64,000 bases of DNA from contig NZ_CP104578.1 of assembly GCF_036826855.1 (NCBI RefSeq), positions 868,001 through 932,000 on the forward strand. Reading direction: 5' to 3'. The position numbers and the translations under genes were made by a program. Each line of letters opens with the position of its first letter. Position 1 is the first letter of the stretch. A model generated the notes under the pieces. The model searched no databases. It saw only the letters and a program-made list of their open reading frames with translations, and was not told where the DNA came from. This document shows positions 1-8,463 of the stretch, one piece after another. The stretch comes from Streptomyces sp. SJL17-4 (GTDB lineage: Bacteria > Actinomycetota > Actinomycetes > Streptomycetales > Streptomycetaceae).

Positions 1-1
1 G

Positions 2-1261
2 ATCAAGCAGAAGCGCGAGATCGACACCGTACGGGCCCGGGAGGAGGCCGAGACCGCCCGCGTCATGGAGGAGGAGCGGCTGCGCGCGCAGAGCGCGTTC
101 CTCAAGACGGAGGAACAGCTCGGGATCCAGCGCGAGAACCAGGCCCGTGAGGTCGCGGTCGCGCAGAAGAACCGCGAACGGGTCATCGCGGTGGAGAACG
201 AGCGGATCGAGAAGGACCGGCTTCTGGAGGTCATCGCCCGGGACCGGGAGACCGAGCTGACCCGAATCTCCGCCGAGAAGGAGGTCGAGGCGGAGCGCCG
301 GGACATCGCCGAGGTGATCCGCGAGCGGATCGCGGTGGACAGGACGGTCGCCGAGCAGGAGGAGTCCATCAAGCGACTGCGTACGGTCGAGGAGGCCGAG
401 CGGACCCGGCAGGCCGTCGTCATCGCCGCCGAGGCCGAGGCGCAGGAGAGGCTGGTCAAGGACATCAAGGCCGCCGAGGCGGCCGAGCAGGCCGCCGTCC
501 ACCGGGCGGCGGAGGAGCTGACCCTCGCGGAGGCCCGGAACAAGGCGGCCGACATGGAGGCCCGTGCCAAGATCCGCCTTGCGGAGGGTGTCCAGGCGGA
601 GGCGGCGGCCGAAGGACTCGCCGCCGCGCAGGTACGGGAGAAGGAAGCCGACGCGATCGAGAAGACTGGCCGCGCCGAGGCGGACGCCACCGAGGCACGG
701 CTGCGTGCCGAGGCCGAGGGCCTGCGGGCCAAGGCGCTCGCCGAGGCCACCGCGATCGGCGAGAAGCTGAAGGCGGAGGCCGAGGGGCTCAACCAGAAGG
801 CGATCGCCGTGGCCGCGTTCGACGAGGCGTCCCGTACTCACGAGGAGTACCGGCTGCGCCTGGAGGCGGAGAAGGAGATCCGGCTCGCCGGGCTCGACGT
901 GCAGCGCCAGGTCGCCGAGGCGCAGGCCACCGTGCTGGCGACCGGTCTGGAGCACGCCGACATCAGCATCGTCGGCGGGGAGTCGGTCTTCCTCGACCGC
1001 CTGGTCCAGTCGATCGCCCTCGGAAAGTCCGTCGACGGGTTCATGGACCACAGCCGGACCGCGCAGACGCTCGCCGGCCCTTGGCTGAACGGCTCGGGCG
1101 CCTTCACCGAGGACCTGACCAAGGTGCTCGGCTCGCTGTCCACCGCCGACGTGCAGAACCTCAGCGTGTCCGCACTACTGGCCAAGGTCATGAAGTCCGG
1201 GGTCCTGGACGTGGCGGCCCCGGCCGGCACCGAGGCGCTGAACGGCGCCGCCAAGGGCTGA
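2..1261 (+). CDS. Flotillin-like SPFH/Band 7 protein, C-terminal part (5' end outside window)
   Basis: The reading frame is open from the first bases of the window, so the start and SPFH head domain lie upstream. About 419 residues are visible. The first ~270 are a long charged, Ala/Glu-rich coiled coil with repeated EAEA/AEAEGL patterns, as in flotillin and YqiK tails. A more hydrophobic C-terminal segment follows (ADISIVGGESVFLDRLVQSIALG, then ...LLAKVMKSG), which in this family mediates oligomerisation. Flotillin-like proteins are membrane scaffolds. The gene lies 99 bp upstream of the giant ATPase on the same strand, separated by a structured spacer. A second degraded copy of this pair occurs at 61.2-63.6 kb, where a small membrane gene precedes the flotillin. 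An equivalent gene probably precedes this copy outside the window (inference). Confidence 0.85.
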   Translation: MKQKREIDTVRAREEAETARVMEEERLRAQSAFLKTEEQLGIQRENQAREVAVAQKNRERVIAVENERIEKDRLLEVIARDRETELTRISAEKEVEAERRDIAEVIRERIAVDRTVAEQEESIKRLRTVEEAERTRQAVVIAAEAEAQERLVKDIKAAEAAEQAAVHRAAEELTLAEARNKAADMEARAKIRLAEGVQAEAAAEGLAAAQVREKEADAIEKTGRAEADATEARLRAEAEGLRAKALAEATAIGEKLKAEAEGLNQKAIAVAAFDEASRTHEEYRLRLEAEKEIRLAGLDVQRQVAEAQATVLATGLEHADISIVGGESVFLDRLVQSIALGKSVDGFMDHSRTAQTLAGPWLNGSGAFTEDLTKVLGSLSTADVQNLSVSALLAKVMKSGVLDVAAPAGTEALNGAAKG

Positions 1262-1329
1262 CCGCCCACGGGGGAGCGGTCAAAAAGGGTCCGGTGCCGG
1301 AAAACGGGGGAGTTACCGGCACCGGACTC
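1260..1329 (+). other. Two tandem intercistronic hairpins between flotillin and ATPase genes
   Basis: A 6-bp stem (GACCGC/GCGGTC, 1260-1265 with 1276-1281) overlaps the flotillin stop codon. It is followed by a 14-bp stem (1287-1300 with 1316-1329, core CCGGTGCCGG/CCGGCACCGG) with a 15-nt loop. No T-run follows, so this is more likely an RNA processing, stability or attenuation element than a simple terminator. The same structure is retained at 61678-61748 in the decayed operon copy, where the one G-U pair of this stem is G-C. Confidence 0.65.
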
Positions 1330-1360
1330 GCATCCACCACGGTACAAGGAGCAGAACGAG

Positions 1361-4300
1361 ATGAGCGCCGGAATCGACCGGGACACCTACGCGGTGCTGC
1401 GCGACCGCCTCACGGCGCAGGCCGGCGAGCTGGCTCGACGCACCGAGACCCTCAACCAGGCCCGGATCGCGGAGTTCGGTTCGGGCGAGCTGACCCTCAC
1501 GGGCACCGACCGCATCCGCACCGAACGCAACGGCCTGCCCCGGGACATCGTCGCCATCGGCGCCGACGCCCTGCTCCTCGGCCGCCACACGACCTCCCTG
1601 CGGCAGGCCGAGACCTCGGTCCCCGATGTCTTCACGCTGTACGACCGCGAGATGAACCCGCTGCCCGAGGGCGCGGTTCCCGGCCTCCTCGACGACCCGG
1701 AGTTCGTGCGGGAGTTCACGGCCCTGCACCGCTACTTCCGGGGCACGCGCCTGCTGCGGCTGCGCCGTGTGGAGGGCCGGCTGCTCGCGGTCTTCCGGAC
1801 CGGGGAGCAGGCCGACGACCTGCGCGTCCTGCGCTGGTCCGTCGGCCCGTCGGGCGAGACTCGGTTCCTCGACGCCCAAGGTGAGCGCGACCACGTCTTC
1901 CCTCCCTCGCACGACGTCGACTGGGTGGAGACGACGCGCGACGACCAGGTACTGGGCCGGCACCCGCACATCTCGCTCGACGGCCGCGTCTTCGTCTCCA
2001 CGGTCGGCGGGGCGCTGACGGTGAAGACGAAGAACGACACCGAGAAGGCGGAAGGCGTCTACGCCGAGCCGGTCGACGAGCCCCTGCAGTCCCTGGCCGA
2101 CGCCGAGGTCGCGTACGCGAGCGTGGGCGCCCTGCTCCTCATGCGGGTCCGCCCGTACAAGGAGGAGACCCGGCGGTATCTCGTGTTCAACACCCTGGCG
2201 GGGACCGTGGTCAGGCTCGACGGCATCGGGCAGGCATGCCTGCGGCTGCCCGACGACGAGGGGATCGTGTTCCCCGGCGGGTACTGCCTGGCCTCCGGCA
2301 CGGTGAAGACCTTCGACACGGACGCGGCCGGGCTGGCGTTCGAGCGGGCGGTCCGGTCACCCAACGGCGAGGACATCCTCTTCGTCTTCCACACCCAGGA
2401 GGGGCGCCGAAGCCTTCTCCTCCCGTACAACCTGATCCGCAAGGAGATCGCCACCCCCGTCCCCTGCCGCGGCTACGCGCTCCTCGACGACGGCACGATG
2501 GTCGTCCTGCGTGCGGACGACGGGGAACCCGGTCGGGTGCACCCGGTGCAGATCTGGCGGACACCGTACGTGGCCGACACCCACACGGCTCCCCAGGGCG
2601 AGGGGCCGCTGGCCCGCATCGGCAACGCGGACCTCGTCCGCGGCATCTCCGACTGCCTGTCGATCGCCCGCCGCGCCACCGAGCTGACGCCCGCCGGTGC
2701 GGTGTACGCGTCGCTGGTCGCCGCCTGCGAGCGTGCGGCCGACATCCACCACTGGCTGGGCGACCCGGAGACCGGAGATCTGCACGGCCCGCTGGCCGAG
2801 CTGCGGGGCACCGCCGCGCAGGTCCTCGGCGAGTTCGAGACCGTGACGACACTCACCCGGCAGGCGGCCGAGGCACTGGCGGAGTCCGCCCAGCAGATCA
2901 CCCGGCTGGTACGGCGCATCCGCGGCGAAGCACCGGCCACGGCGGAGGAATGGATCTCCCGGATCACCGAACTCCGCCAGGCACAAGGCCACTTGGTGAC
3001 CCTGAAGGAGATGCGCTACGCGGACATGGACCGCATCGACGCCCTCGCCGAGGAGGTCGAGGCCGACATCGCCTCGGCCGCGCAGCGGGCCGTCGGCTTC
3101 CTCCAACGCGAGGACGCCTTCACCGGCCACCATACGGAGGCCGAGCGGCTCGCCTCCGAGGCCGGGGCGCTGACCACCGTGGCTGAGGCAGTCTCAGTCG
3201 GCGAGGCGATCGACGCGTATACGCTCGGCCTGCGGACGCTCAGCGAGATCATCGCCGGCCTCGACATCGGCGACGCGACCGTCCGCACCTCCATCCTGGA
3301 GCGGATAGCCGATGTCCTGGGCGCGCTCAACCGCGCCCGTGCCGTCCTCGCCTCCCGCCGTGCCGAACTCCTCGACCAAGAGGGCCGGGCCGAGTTCGCG
3401 GCGGAGATCGCCCTGCTGGGCCAGGCCGTCGCCGGTGCTCTGGCGGCGTCGGACACCCCGGAGCGCTGCGACGACCAGCTCGGCCGCCTGCTGCTCCAAC
3501 TGGAGAACCTGGAGTCCCGCTTCTCCGAGCACGACGGCTTCCTGGCCACCATCGCCGAGAAGCGGACGGAGATCTACGACGCCTTCACGGCACGCAAGCA
3601 GTCCCTCCAGGACACCCGCGCCCGCCGCGCGGAGCGCCTCGCCGAGTCGGCGAGCCGGGTACTGGAGGCGATCGCCCGGCGCGCCTCGACCCTCGGCGAC
3701 CGCGACGAGGTGCACACGTACTTCGCCTCCGACCCGATGGTCGCCAGGGTCCGGCGGACCGCGGCGGAGCTGCGGGAACTCGGCGACCAGGTCCGGGCGG
3801 AGGAACTCGACGGCCGGCTCGGAGCAGCCCGCCAGGAGGCCGGCCGCGCACTGCGGGACCGTACCGACCTCTTCTCCGACGGCGGCGACACGATCCGCCT
3901 CGGCCGGCACCACTTCGCCGTCACCCGGCAGGCCCCCGAGCTGACGCTCGTACCGTACGAGGACACCCTCGCCTTCGCGCTGACGGGAACCGACTACCGC
4001 TCCCCCGTCACCGACCCCGAATTCGCCGCGACCCGACCGTACTGGGAGCGGACGCTGCCGTCCGAGTCTCCGGAGGTCTACCGCTCCGAGCACCTGGCCG
4101 CACGCCTCCTGGCCGAGCACGGCGCGGACGGCCTGGCCGGCGCGGACCTCGCCGAACTCGCACGGCGGGCGGCCGAGGCCGCCTACGACGAGGGCTACGA
4201 GCGCGGCGTTCACGACCACGACGCGGCGCTGATTCTGGAAGCGGTACTGGGGCTGAGCGAAGATGCCGGACTGCTGGGCTACCCAGGGACCGCGCGCGCG

Positions 4301-6199
4301 GCCGCCCAGACCTTCTGGGCCCATTCCACGACCGCCGAGGCCCGCGCCCAGTGGAACCACCGCGCGGTCGCACTGGCCCAGGCCCGTGACATCTTCGGCT
4401 CCGCCTCGGCCGTCGACGGACTCCGGCGGGAGCTGGCGGACGCGATCGGCGACGCGACGGCTGCCGAGTACCTCGTCGACGAACTCGCGTCCGGTCCGCC
4501 GGGCTTCGCCCTCTCGGACGCGGCGCGGGCCCTGCTGGACAAGTTCCGCCGCACCGTCGGCACCGCCGCGTACGACGACGCCCTCGCCGTCCTCACGGAG
4601 CCGGGCGCACGGCGGCAGCTCGTCGAGGCCTGGCTCACCGCCTACGCGTCGGCGTCCGGCGAGCGGCTCGACGGCGGCGTGCTCGCCGAGGCCGTCGCCG
4701 TCGAGCTGTGCCCTGGACTCGACCGCTACGAGGTGGGCGCCCCGACCACGGCAGTGGTCACGGGCCTCCTGGGCACCCACCGGCGCGTGGAGGGACGGAC
4801 GCTGGAGCTCCGCCTCGACGACTTCCTGGCCAGGACACGGGCCTTCGCCCACCAGGACGTGCCCGCCTTCCGCGCCTACCAGCGACAGCGGGCGGAGCTC
4901 GTCGCCACCGAGCGCGCCCGGCTCCGCGTAAACGAGTACCGGCCCCACGTCATGTCCTCCTTCGTCCGCAACCGCCTCGTCGACGAGGTCTACCTTCCTT
5001 TGATCGGCGACAACCTCGCCAAACAGCTCGGCGCCGCCGGAGACACCAAGCGCACCGACTCCCACGGCCTGCTGCTGCTCCTGTCCCCGCCCGGCTACGG
5101 CAAGACCACACTGATCGAGTACGTCGCCGACCGACTCGGCCTGCTGCTCGTCAAAGTCGACGGGCCGGCCCTCGGACAGGACACGACCTCCCTCGACCCC
5201 GCCGAGGCGCCCGACGCCGCCGCCCGCCGGGAACTGGAGAAGATCGCCTTCGCCCTTGCGGCGGGCAACAACGTCCTGCTGTACCTGGACGACATCCAGC
5301 ACACCTCTCCGGAGTTCCTGCAGAAGTTCATCCCGCTCTGCGACGCGACCCGCACCCTGAACGGCCACGACCTGCGTGGCAAGCGGTTCGCGGTCTGCAT
5401 GGCCGGCAATCCCTACACCGAGTCAGGGCAGGTCTTCCGCGTGCCGGACATGCTCGCCAACCGGGCCGACGTGTGGAACCTCGGCGACGTGCTGACCGGC
5501 AAGGAGGACGCCTTCGCGCTGAGCTTCGTCGAGAACGCCCTCACCTCCCACCCGGTCCTCGCCTCGCTCGCCGGCCGCGACCGCGCCGACCTCGAGATCC
5601 TGACCCGGCTCGCGGCAGGCGACCCGACCGCACGACGCGACCGGCTCACCCACGCCTACGCCCCCGCCGAACTCGACGGCGTCCTCGCCGTCCTGCGCCA
5701 CCTGCTGACCGCCCGCGCGACCGTCCTCGCGGTCAACGAGGCGTACATCGCCTCCGCCGCCCAGTCCGACGACGCCCGCACCGAACCACCCTTCCGGCTC
5801 CAGGGCTCGTACCGGAACATGAACAAGATCGCGGCCCGCATCTCACCCGCCATGAACGACGCCGAACTCGCCGCCGTCATCGACGACCACTACACCGCCG
5901 AAGCCCAGACCCTCACCGCCGAAGCGGAGGCCAACCTCCTCAAGCTCGCCGCGCTGCGCGGCACCTTCACGGCGGCGCAGGCCGTCCGCTGGGGCGAGGT
6001 GACCGCCGCGTACACGCGTGCCCAGGCGCTCGGCGGCTCCGGTGACGACCCGCTGGCCCGGGCGGTGGCCGCCCTCGGCCTGCTCGCCGACCGCATCACG
6101 GCCGTCGAGACGGCGATCACGCGAGCCGCGGATCCGCGACACCTGCTCGCCCGCCCGTCGGCACGGCACGCGGCCCGGCCGACCGAAGGATCCGAGTAG
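1361..6199 (+). CDS. Giant AAA-type 'DNA repair ATPase', 1612 aa
   Basis: The ATG follows an AAGGAG Shine-Dalgarno sequence. The N-terminal ~450 residues look like a beta-rich repeat domain (VFTLYDREMNPLPEG, VLRWSVGPSGETRFLDAQGERDHVFP). The middle (~470-1150) is helical and charged with coiled-coil character. A C-terminal P-loop ATPase domain carries Walker A GYGKTT (1245-1250), Walker B LLYLDD (Asp1310-Asp1311) and a downstream GNPYTESG segment typical of AAA sensors. Actinobacterial proteins of this size and architecture are annotated as DNA repair ATPases on weak functional evidence. Coupling to a flotillin scaffold upstream and a zinc-ribbon protein 13 bp downstream suggests a membrane-associated remodelling machine rather than classical repair (inference). 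A deleted paralogue lies at 61780-63644. Confidence 0.85.
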   Translation: MSAGIDRDTYAVLRDRLTAQAGELARRTETLNQARIAEFGSGELTLTGTDRIRTERNGLPRDIVAIGADALLLGRHTTSLRQAETSVPDVFTLYDREMNPLPEGAVPGLLDDPEFVREFTALHRYFRGTRLLRLRRVEGRLLAVFRTGEQADDLRVLRWSVGPSGETRFLDAQGERDHVFPPSHDVDWVETTRDDQVLGRHPHISLDGRVFVSTVGGALTVKTKNDTEKAEGVYAEPVDEPLQSLADAEVAYASVGALLLMRVRPYKEETRRYLVFNTLAGTVVRLDGIGQACLRLPDDEGIVFPGGYCLASGTVKTFDTDAAGLAFERAVRSPNGEDILFVFHTQEGRRSLLLPYNLIRKEIATPVPCRGYALLDDGTMVVLRADDGEPGRVHPVQIWRTPYVADTHTAPQGEGPLARIGNADLVRGISDCLSIARRATELTPAGAVYASLVAACERAADIHHWLGDPETGDLHGPLAELRGTAAQVLGEFETVTTLTRQAAEALAESAQQITRLVRRIRGEAPATAEEWISRITELRQAQGHLVTLKEMRYADMDRIDALAEEVEADIASAAQRAVGFLQREDAFTGHHTEAERLASEAGALTTVAEAVSVGEAIDAYTLGLRTLSEIIAGLDIGDATVRTSILERIADVLGALNRARAVLASRRAELLDQEGRAEFAAEIALLGQAVAGALAASDTPERCDDQLGRLLLQLENLESRFSEHDGFLATIAEKRTEIYDAFTARKQSLQDTRARRAERLAESASRVLEAIARRASTLGDRDEVHTYFASDPMVARVRRTAAELRELGDQVRAEELDGRLGAARQEAGRALRDRTDLFSDGGDTIRLGRHHFAVTRQAPELTLVPYEDTLAFALTGTDYRSPVTDPEFAATRPYWERTLPSESPEVYRSEHLAARLLAEHGADGLAGADLAELARRAAEAAYDEGYERGVHDHDAALILEAVLGLSEDAGLLGYPGTARAAAQTFWAHSTTAEARAQWNHRAVALAQARDIFGSASAVDGLRRELADAIGDATAAEYLVDELASGPPGFALSDAARALLDKFRRTVGTAAYDDALAVLTEPGARRQLVEAWLTAYASASGERLDGGVLAEAVAVELCPGLDRYEVGAPTTAVVTGLLGTHRRVEGRTLELRLDDFLARTRAFAHQDVPAFRAYQRQRAELVATERARLRVNEYRPHVMSSFVRNRLVDEVYLPLIGDNLAKQLGAAGDTKRTDSHGLLLLLSPPGYGKTTLIEYVADRLGLLLVKVDGPALGQDTTSLDPAEAPDAAARRELEKIAFALAAGNNVLLYLDDIQHTSPEFLQKFIPLCDATRTLNGHDLRGKRFAVCMAGNPYTESGQVFRVPDMLANRADVWNLGDVLTGKEDAFALSFVENALTSHPVLASLAGRDRADLEILTRLAAGDPTARRDRLTHAYAPAELDGVLAVLRHLLTARATVLAVNEAYIASAAQSDDARTEPPFRLQGSYRNMNKIAARISPAMNDAELAAVIDDHYTAEAQTLTAEAEANLLKLAALRGTFTAAQAVRWGEVTAAYTRAQALGGSGDDPLARAVAALGLLADRITAVETAITRAADPRHLLARPSARHAARPTEGSE

Positions 6200-6212
6200 G
6201 AGGGGACCTGCC

Positions 6213-6437
6213 ATGGCCAAACCCGTGCACGCAGCGATCGGGGGCGTCGAGATCCGTTGCCTCATGTGCGACAACGACACGTTTCGCGAGCGGGAGGTGA
6301 AGCTCAACAGCACCGGGATGGAGCTCTTCAACCTGGCATGGGCCAACGAGTCTGCGACCGGCCTGATCTGTTGGTCGTGCGGATACGTCCACCTGTTCGT
6401 GAACCGCGACCTCCAGCTCTACCGGCTCCGGAAATGA
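6213..6437 (+). CDS. Small zinc-ribbon protein, 74 aa
   Basis: The ATG at 6213 is preceded by GGAGGGG and begins 13 bp after the ATPase stop, so it is probably cotranscribed. Two Cys-x-x-Cys knuckles are visible (CLMC near residue 16, CWSC near residue 53), as in single zinc ribbons. The segment between them (REREVKLNSTGMELFNLAWANESATG) resembles nucleic-acid-binding zinc-ribbon folds. The frame is open further upstream, but the Shine-Dalgarno sequence and operon spacing favour this start. A role as accessory subunit of the ATPase is inferred from context only. Confidence 0.8.
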   Translation: MAKPVHAAIGGVEIRCLMCDNDTFREREVKLNSTGMELFNLAWANESATGLICWSCGYVHLFVNRDLQLYRLRK

Positions 6438-6471
6438 TTCGTCGGCCAGAGGGAGATTCGGGTTCGCCGCC

Positions 6472-7071
6472 TCACTGCGCGCCACCGAGGCCCGGCGAGC
6501 CCCAGACCGGGAACCAGCGGGCCAGGTCGGGTTCGATCCGCAGGTCGTCGGTGAGCAGGGCCCTGATCTGGAGTTCGAGCGCGTTGTCTCGCTTCTCGGT
6601 GCCGTCGGGCAGCGGCGCGAACGGGTAGAACGTGCCTCGTTTGTAGAGGTAGACCAGTGCCAGGACCCGCTCTCCCGCCGCCTCGCGGAAGCCGATCAGG
6701 GAGCAGAGAAGCTGAGGTCCGAAGCCGCCGTCCTGGAGGAGGGTGTTGACGGCGTGCAGGTCGTTGACCAGGGAGGCCGTGTCATCCGCGGGGTGCCGGG
6801 CCAGGAGCCAGGTGTATCCGTACGTGTCCCGGCTGAACTCGACCGGTATGCCGCCCCGCTGGGTGTCCGCGTCGAGCAGGTCCCGTACCTCCTCCCGCAG
6901 CGTGGCGAAGGTGCCGCCCTCGACTCCGGCGAAGCACACCGAGCCGCGGCCGGTCGGGACGAACCCGGCGCCCGCCTGGAGGGTGATCGCGGCGGACGGC
7001 AGGCCGAAGAGCTGGTCGAGGTCGGGGCGTACCGGTTTGCTGCGGCCGAGGATCGCGTCGAGGAGTCCCAC
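6472..7071 (-). CDS. pspAB: PspA-associated protein PspAB, 199 aa
   Basis: The N-terminus (MGLLDAILGRSKPVRPDLDQLFGLPSAAITLQ) is characteristic of the actinobacterial PspA-associated protein PspAB, linked to the phage-shock/envelope-stress response. The protein is soluble with no signal peptide. It lies 30 bp downstream of htpX on the same strand, a common Streptomyces pairing that connects envelope-stress sensing with membrane protein quality control. Molecular function is not established. The identification rests on recognition of the family sequence and this linkage. Confidence 0.85.
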   Translation of the reverse strand: MGLLDAILGRSKPVRPDLDQLFGLPSAAITLQAGAGFVPTGRGSVCFAGVEGGTFATLREEVRDLLDADTQRGGIPVEFSRDTYGYTWLLARHPADDTASLVNDLHAVNTLLQDGGFGPQLLCSLIGFREAAGERVLALVYLYKRGTFYPFAPLPDGTEKRDNALELQIRALLTDDLRIEPDLARWFPVWGSPGLGGAQ

Positions 7072-7101
7072 CGTGAGACCTCCGCTCCGTTTGCGTACGG
7101 C

Positions 7102-8013
7102 TCAGGGGCGACCGAGCTGCGCCGAGATGCGGCCCAGCTGGTCGAGGCGCTGTTCGAGCGTCGGGTGCGAGGAGAACAGCCGGCTCAGGCTCTCCCGGGA
7201 GGAGAACGCGGGCGCGAACCAGAAGGCGTTGAACGGCTCGGCCTTCCGCAGGTCCCGGGTCGGGATCCGCGCCATCTCGCCGGTCACCTTGGTGAGTGCG
7301 GCGGCGAGCGCGGACGGGCGGCCGGTGAGCATCGCGGCGGCGCGGTCGGCGGACAGTTCGCGGTAGCGGGACAGCAGCCGGGTGAGCAGGAAGCTGATCA
7401 CGTACACGACGGCGCTGACCACCGGCACCAGGATCACGGCGATGGCGGTGTTGCTGTCACGGCTGCGGCCCAGTCCGCTGTAGAGCGCGACGCGCACCAT
7501 GACGCCGGAGAGGACGCCGAGGAACGACGCGATGGTCATCACCGCGACATCGCGGTGCGCGACGTGCGACAGCTCGTGCGCGAGGACTCCCTCCAGCTCC
7601 TCCGGTTCCAGGCGCCGCAGCAGCCCGGTGGTGGCGCAGACCAGGGCGGTCTTCTCGCTGCGGCCGGTGGCGAAGGCGTTCGGGACATCGCTGTCGGCGA
7701 TCGCGACCCGCGGCTTGGGCATGTCCGCGAGTGCGCAGATACGGTCCACGGCGCCGTGCAGCTCGGGCGCCTGCTCGGGGGTGACCTCACGGGCCCCCAT
7801 GCCGAGGGCCGCGATCCGGTCGCTGAACCAGAACTGCGCGATGAACAGCCCGCCCGCGATCAGCAGGATGATGGGCCACGAGCCCCGGAGGAGAACCAGC
7901 AGGACGCCGACGAAGACGACGTAGAGCAGCCCGATCAGGAACATCGTCGTGACCATGCGGGTGGTGAGTCCCCGATCCGGGACATAGTGCGAATGTGACC
8001 GGGCGACGGGCAT
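7102..8013 (-). CDS. htpX: Membrane zinc metalloprotease HtpX, 303 aa
   Basis: HtpX (M48B) degrades misfolded membrane proteins. Two N-terminal membrane segments lie at ~21-43 and ~46-63. The zinc motif HELSH is at 146-150, and a downstream ELSADRAA segment supplies the third, glutamate ligand. Another hydrophobic stretch lies at ~155-210. The ATG at 8013 is chosen because GGAGGGTGAT lies just upstream. A longer frame to 8181 adds non-conserved residues. It probably heads an htpX-pspAB operon. Confidence 0.9.
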   Translation of the reverse strand: MPVARSHSHYVPDRGLTTRMVTTMFLIGLLYVVFVGVLLVLLRGSWPIILLIAGGLFIAQFWFSDRIAALGMGAREVTPEQAPELHGAVDRICALADMPKPRVAIADSDVPNAFATGRSEKTALVCATTGLLRRLEPEELEGVLAHELSHVAHRDVAVMTIASFLGVLSGVMVRVALYSGLGRSRDSNTAIAVILVPVVSAVVYVISFLLTRLLSRYRELSADRAAAMLTGRPSALAAALTKVTGEMARIPTRDLRKAEPFNAFWFAPAFSSRESLSRLFSSHPTLEQRLDQLGRISAQLGRP

Positions 8014-8463
8014 CCGTATCACCCTCCAGGCAGAGAACCGCTGCACGTGCCTTGCTGCCAGTGTGCCCCCTTGGGTGTGCCCCTTGGGGCGGTGAACATG
8101 TGCGTAGCTCCGTACGCCCCTGGCCTGCGGACATAAATGCACTGTGAACAGACACCGCTGTCCGGATAACGGTCGCGTCACGGATGCTGGCCTTTTGGAA
8201 GATCACCGTACGTAATGTGACATGCGCCACACGCCATGAGGCCGGTGCCGTGGTAGGAATGCGCAACTTCGCAGGTGGCACCACCCCTCGCCAATTCTGC
8301 GCAGCGCCGGCACGCACCGGCAGCACGACCAAGGTGATCACGCTCCGCGTCCGCGTACGTCGACCCTCCGGTCGCCGATCGGACAACGGCGTTCGCTCAA
8401 AGCCCGCACATCCACTGGCGCAGCCTCCCGCGCGCCAGTCCTGCGCCATCGAGGTTTCCCACC
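8014..8463. other. Divergent intergenic region, no gene seen
   Basis: About 450 bp lie between the divergent htpX and symporter starts. The frames that cross it have no recognisable protein features. It should hold promoters in both directions, but I cannot assign -35/-10 boxes with confidence. Confidence 0.5.

Noticed and set aside
3194..5368. A 724-codon open frame on the minus strand opposite the giant ATPase gene
   Set aside because: It is Val/Gly/Arg-rich antisense composition typical of high-GC coding DNA, with no motifs. The plus strand encodes clear Walker motifs.
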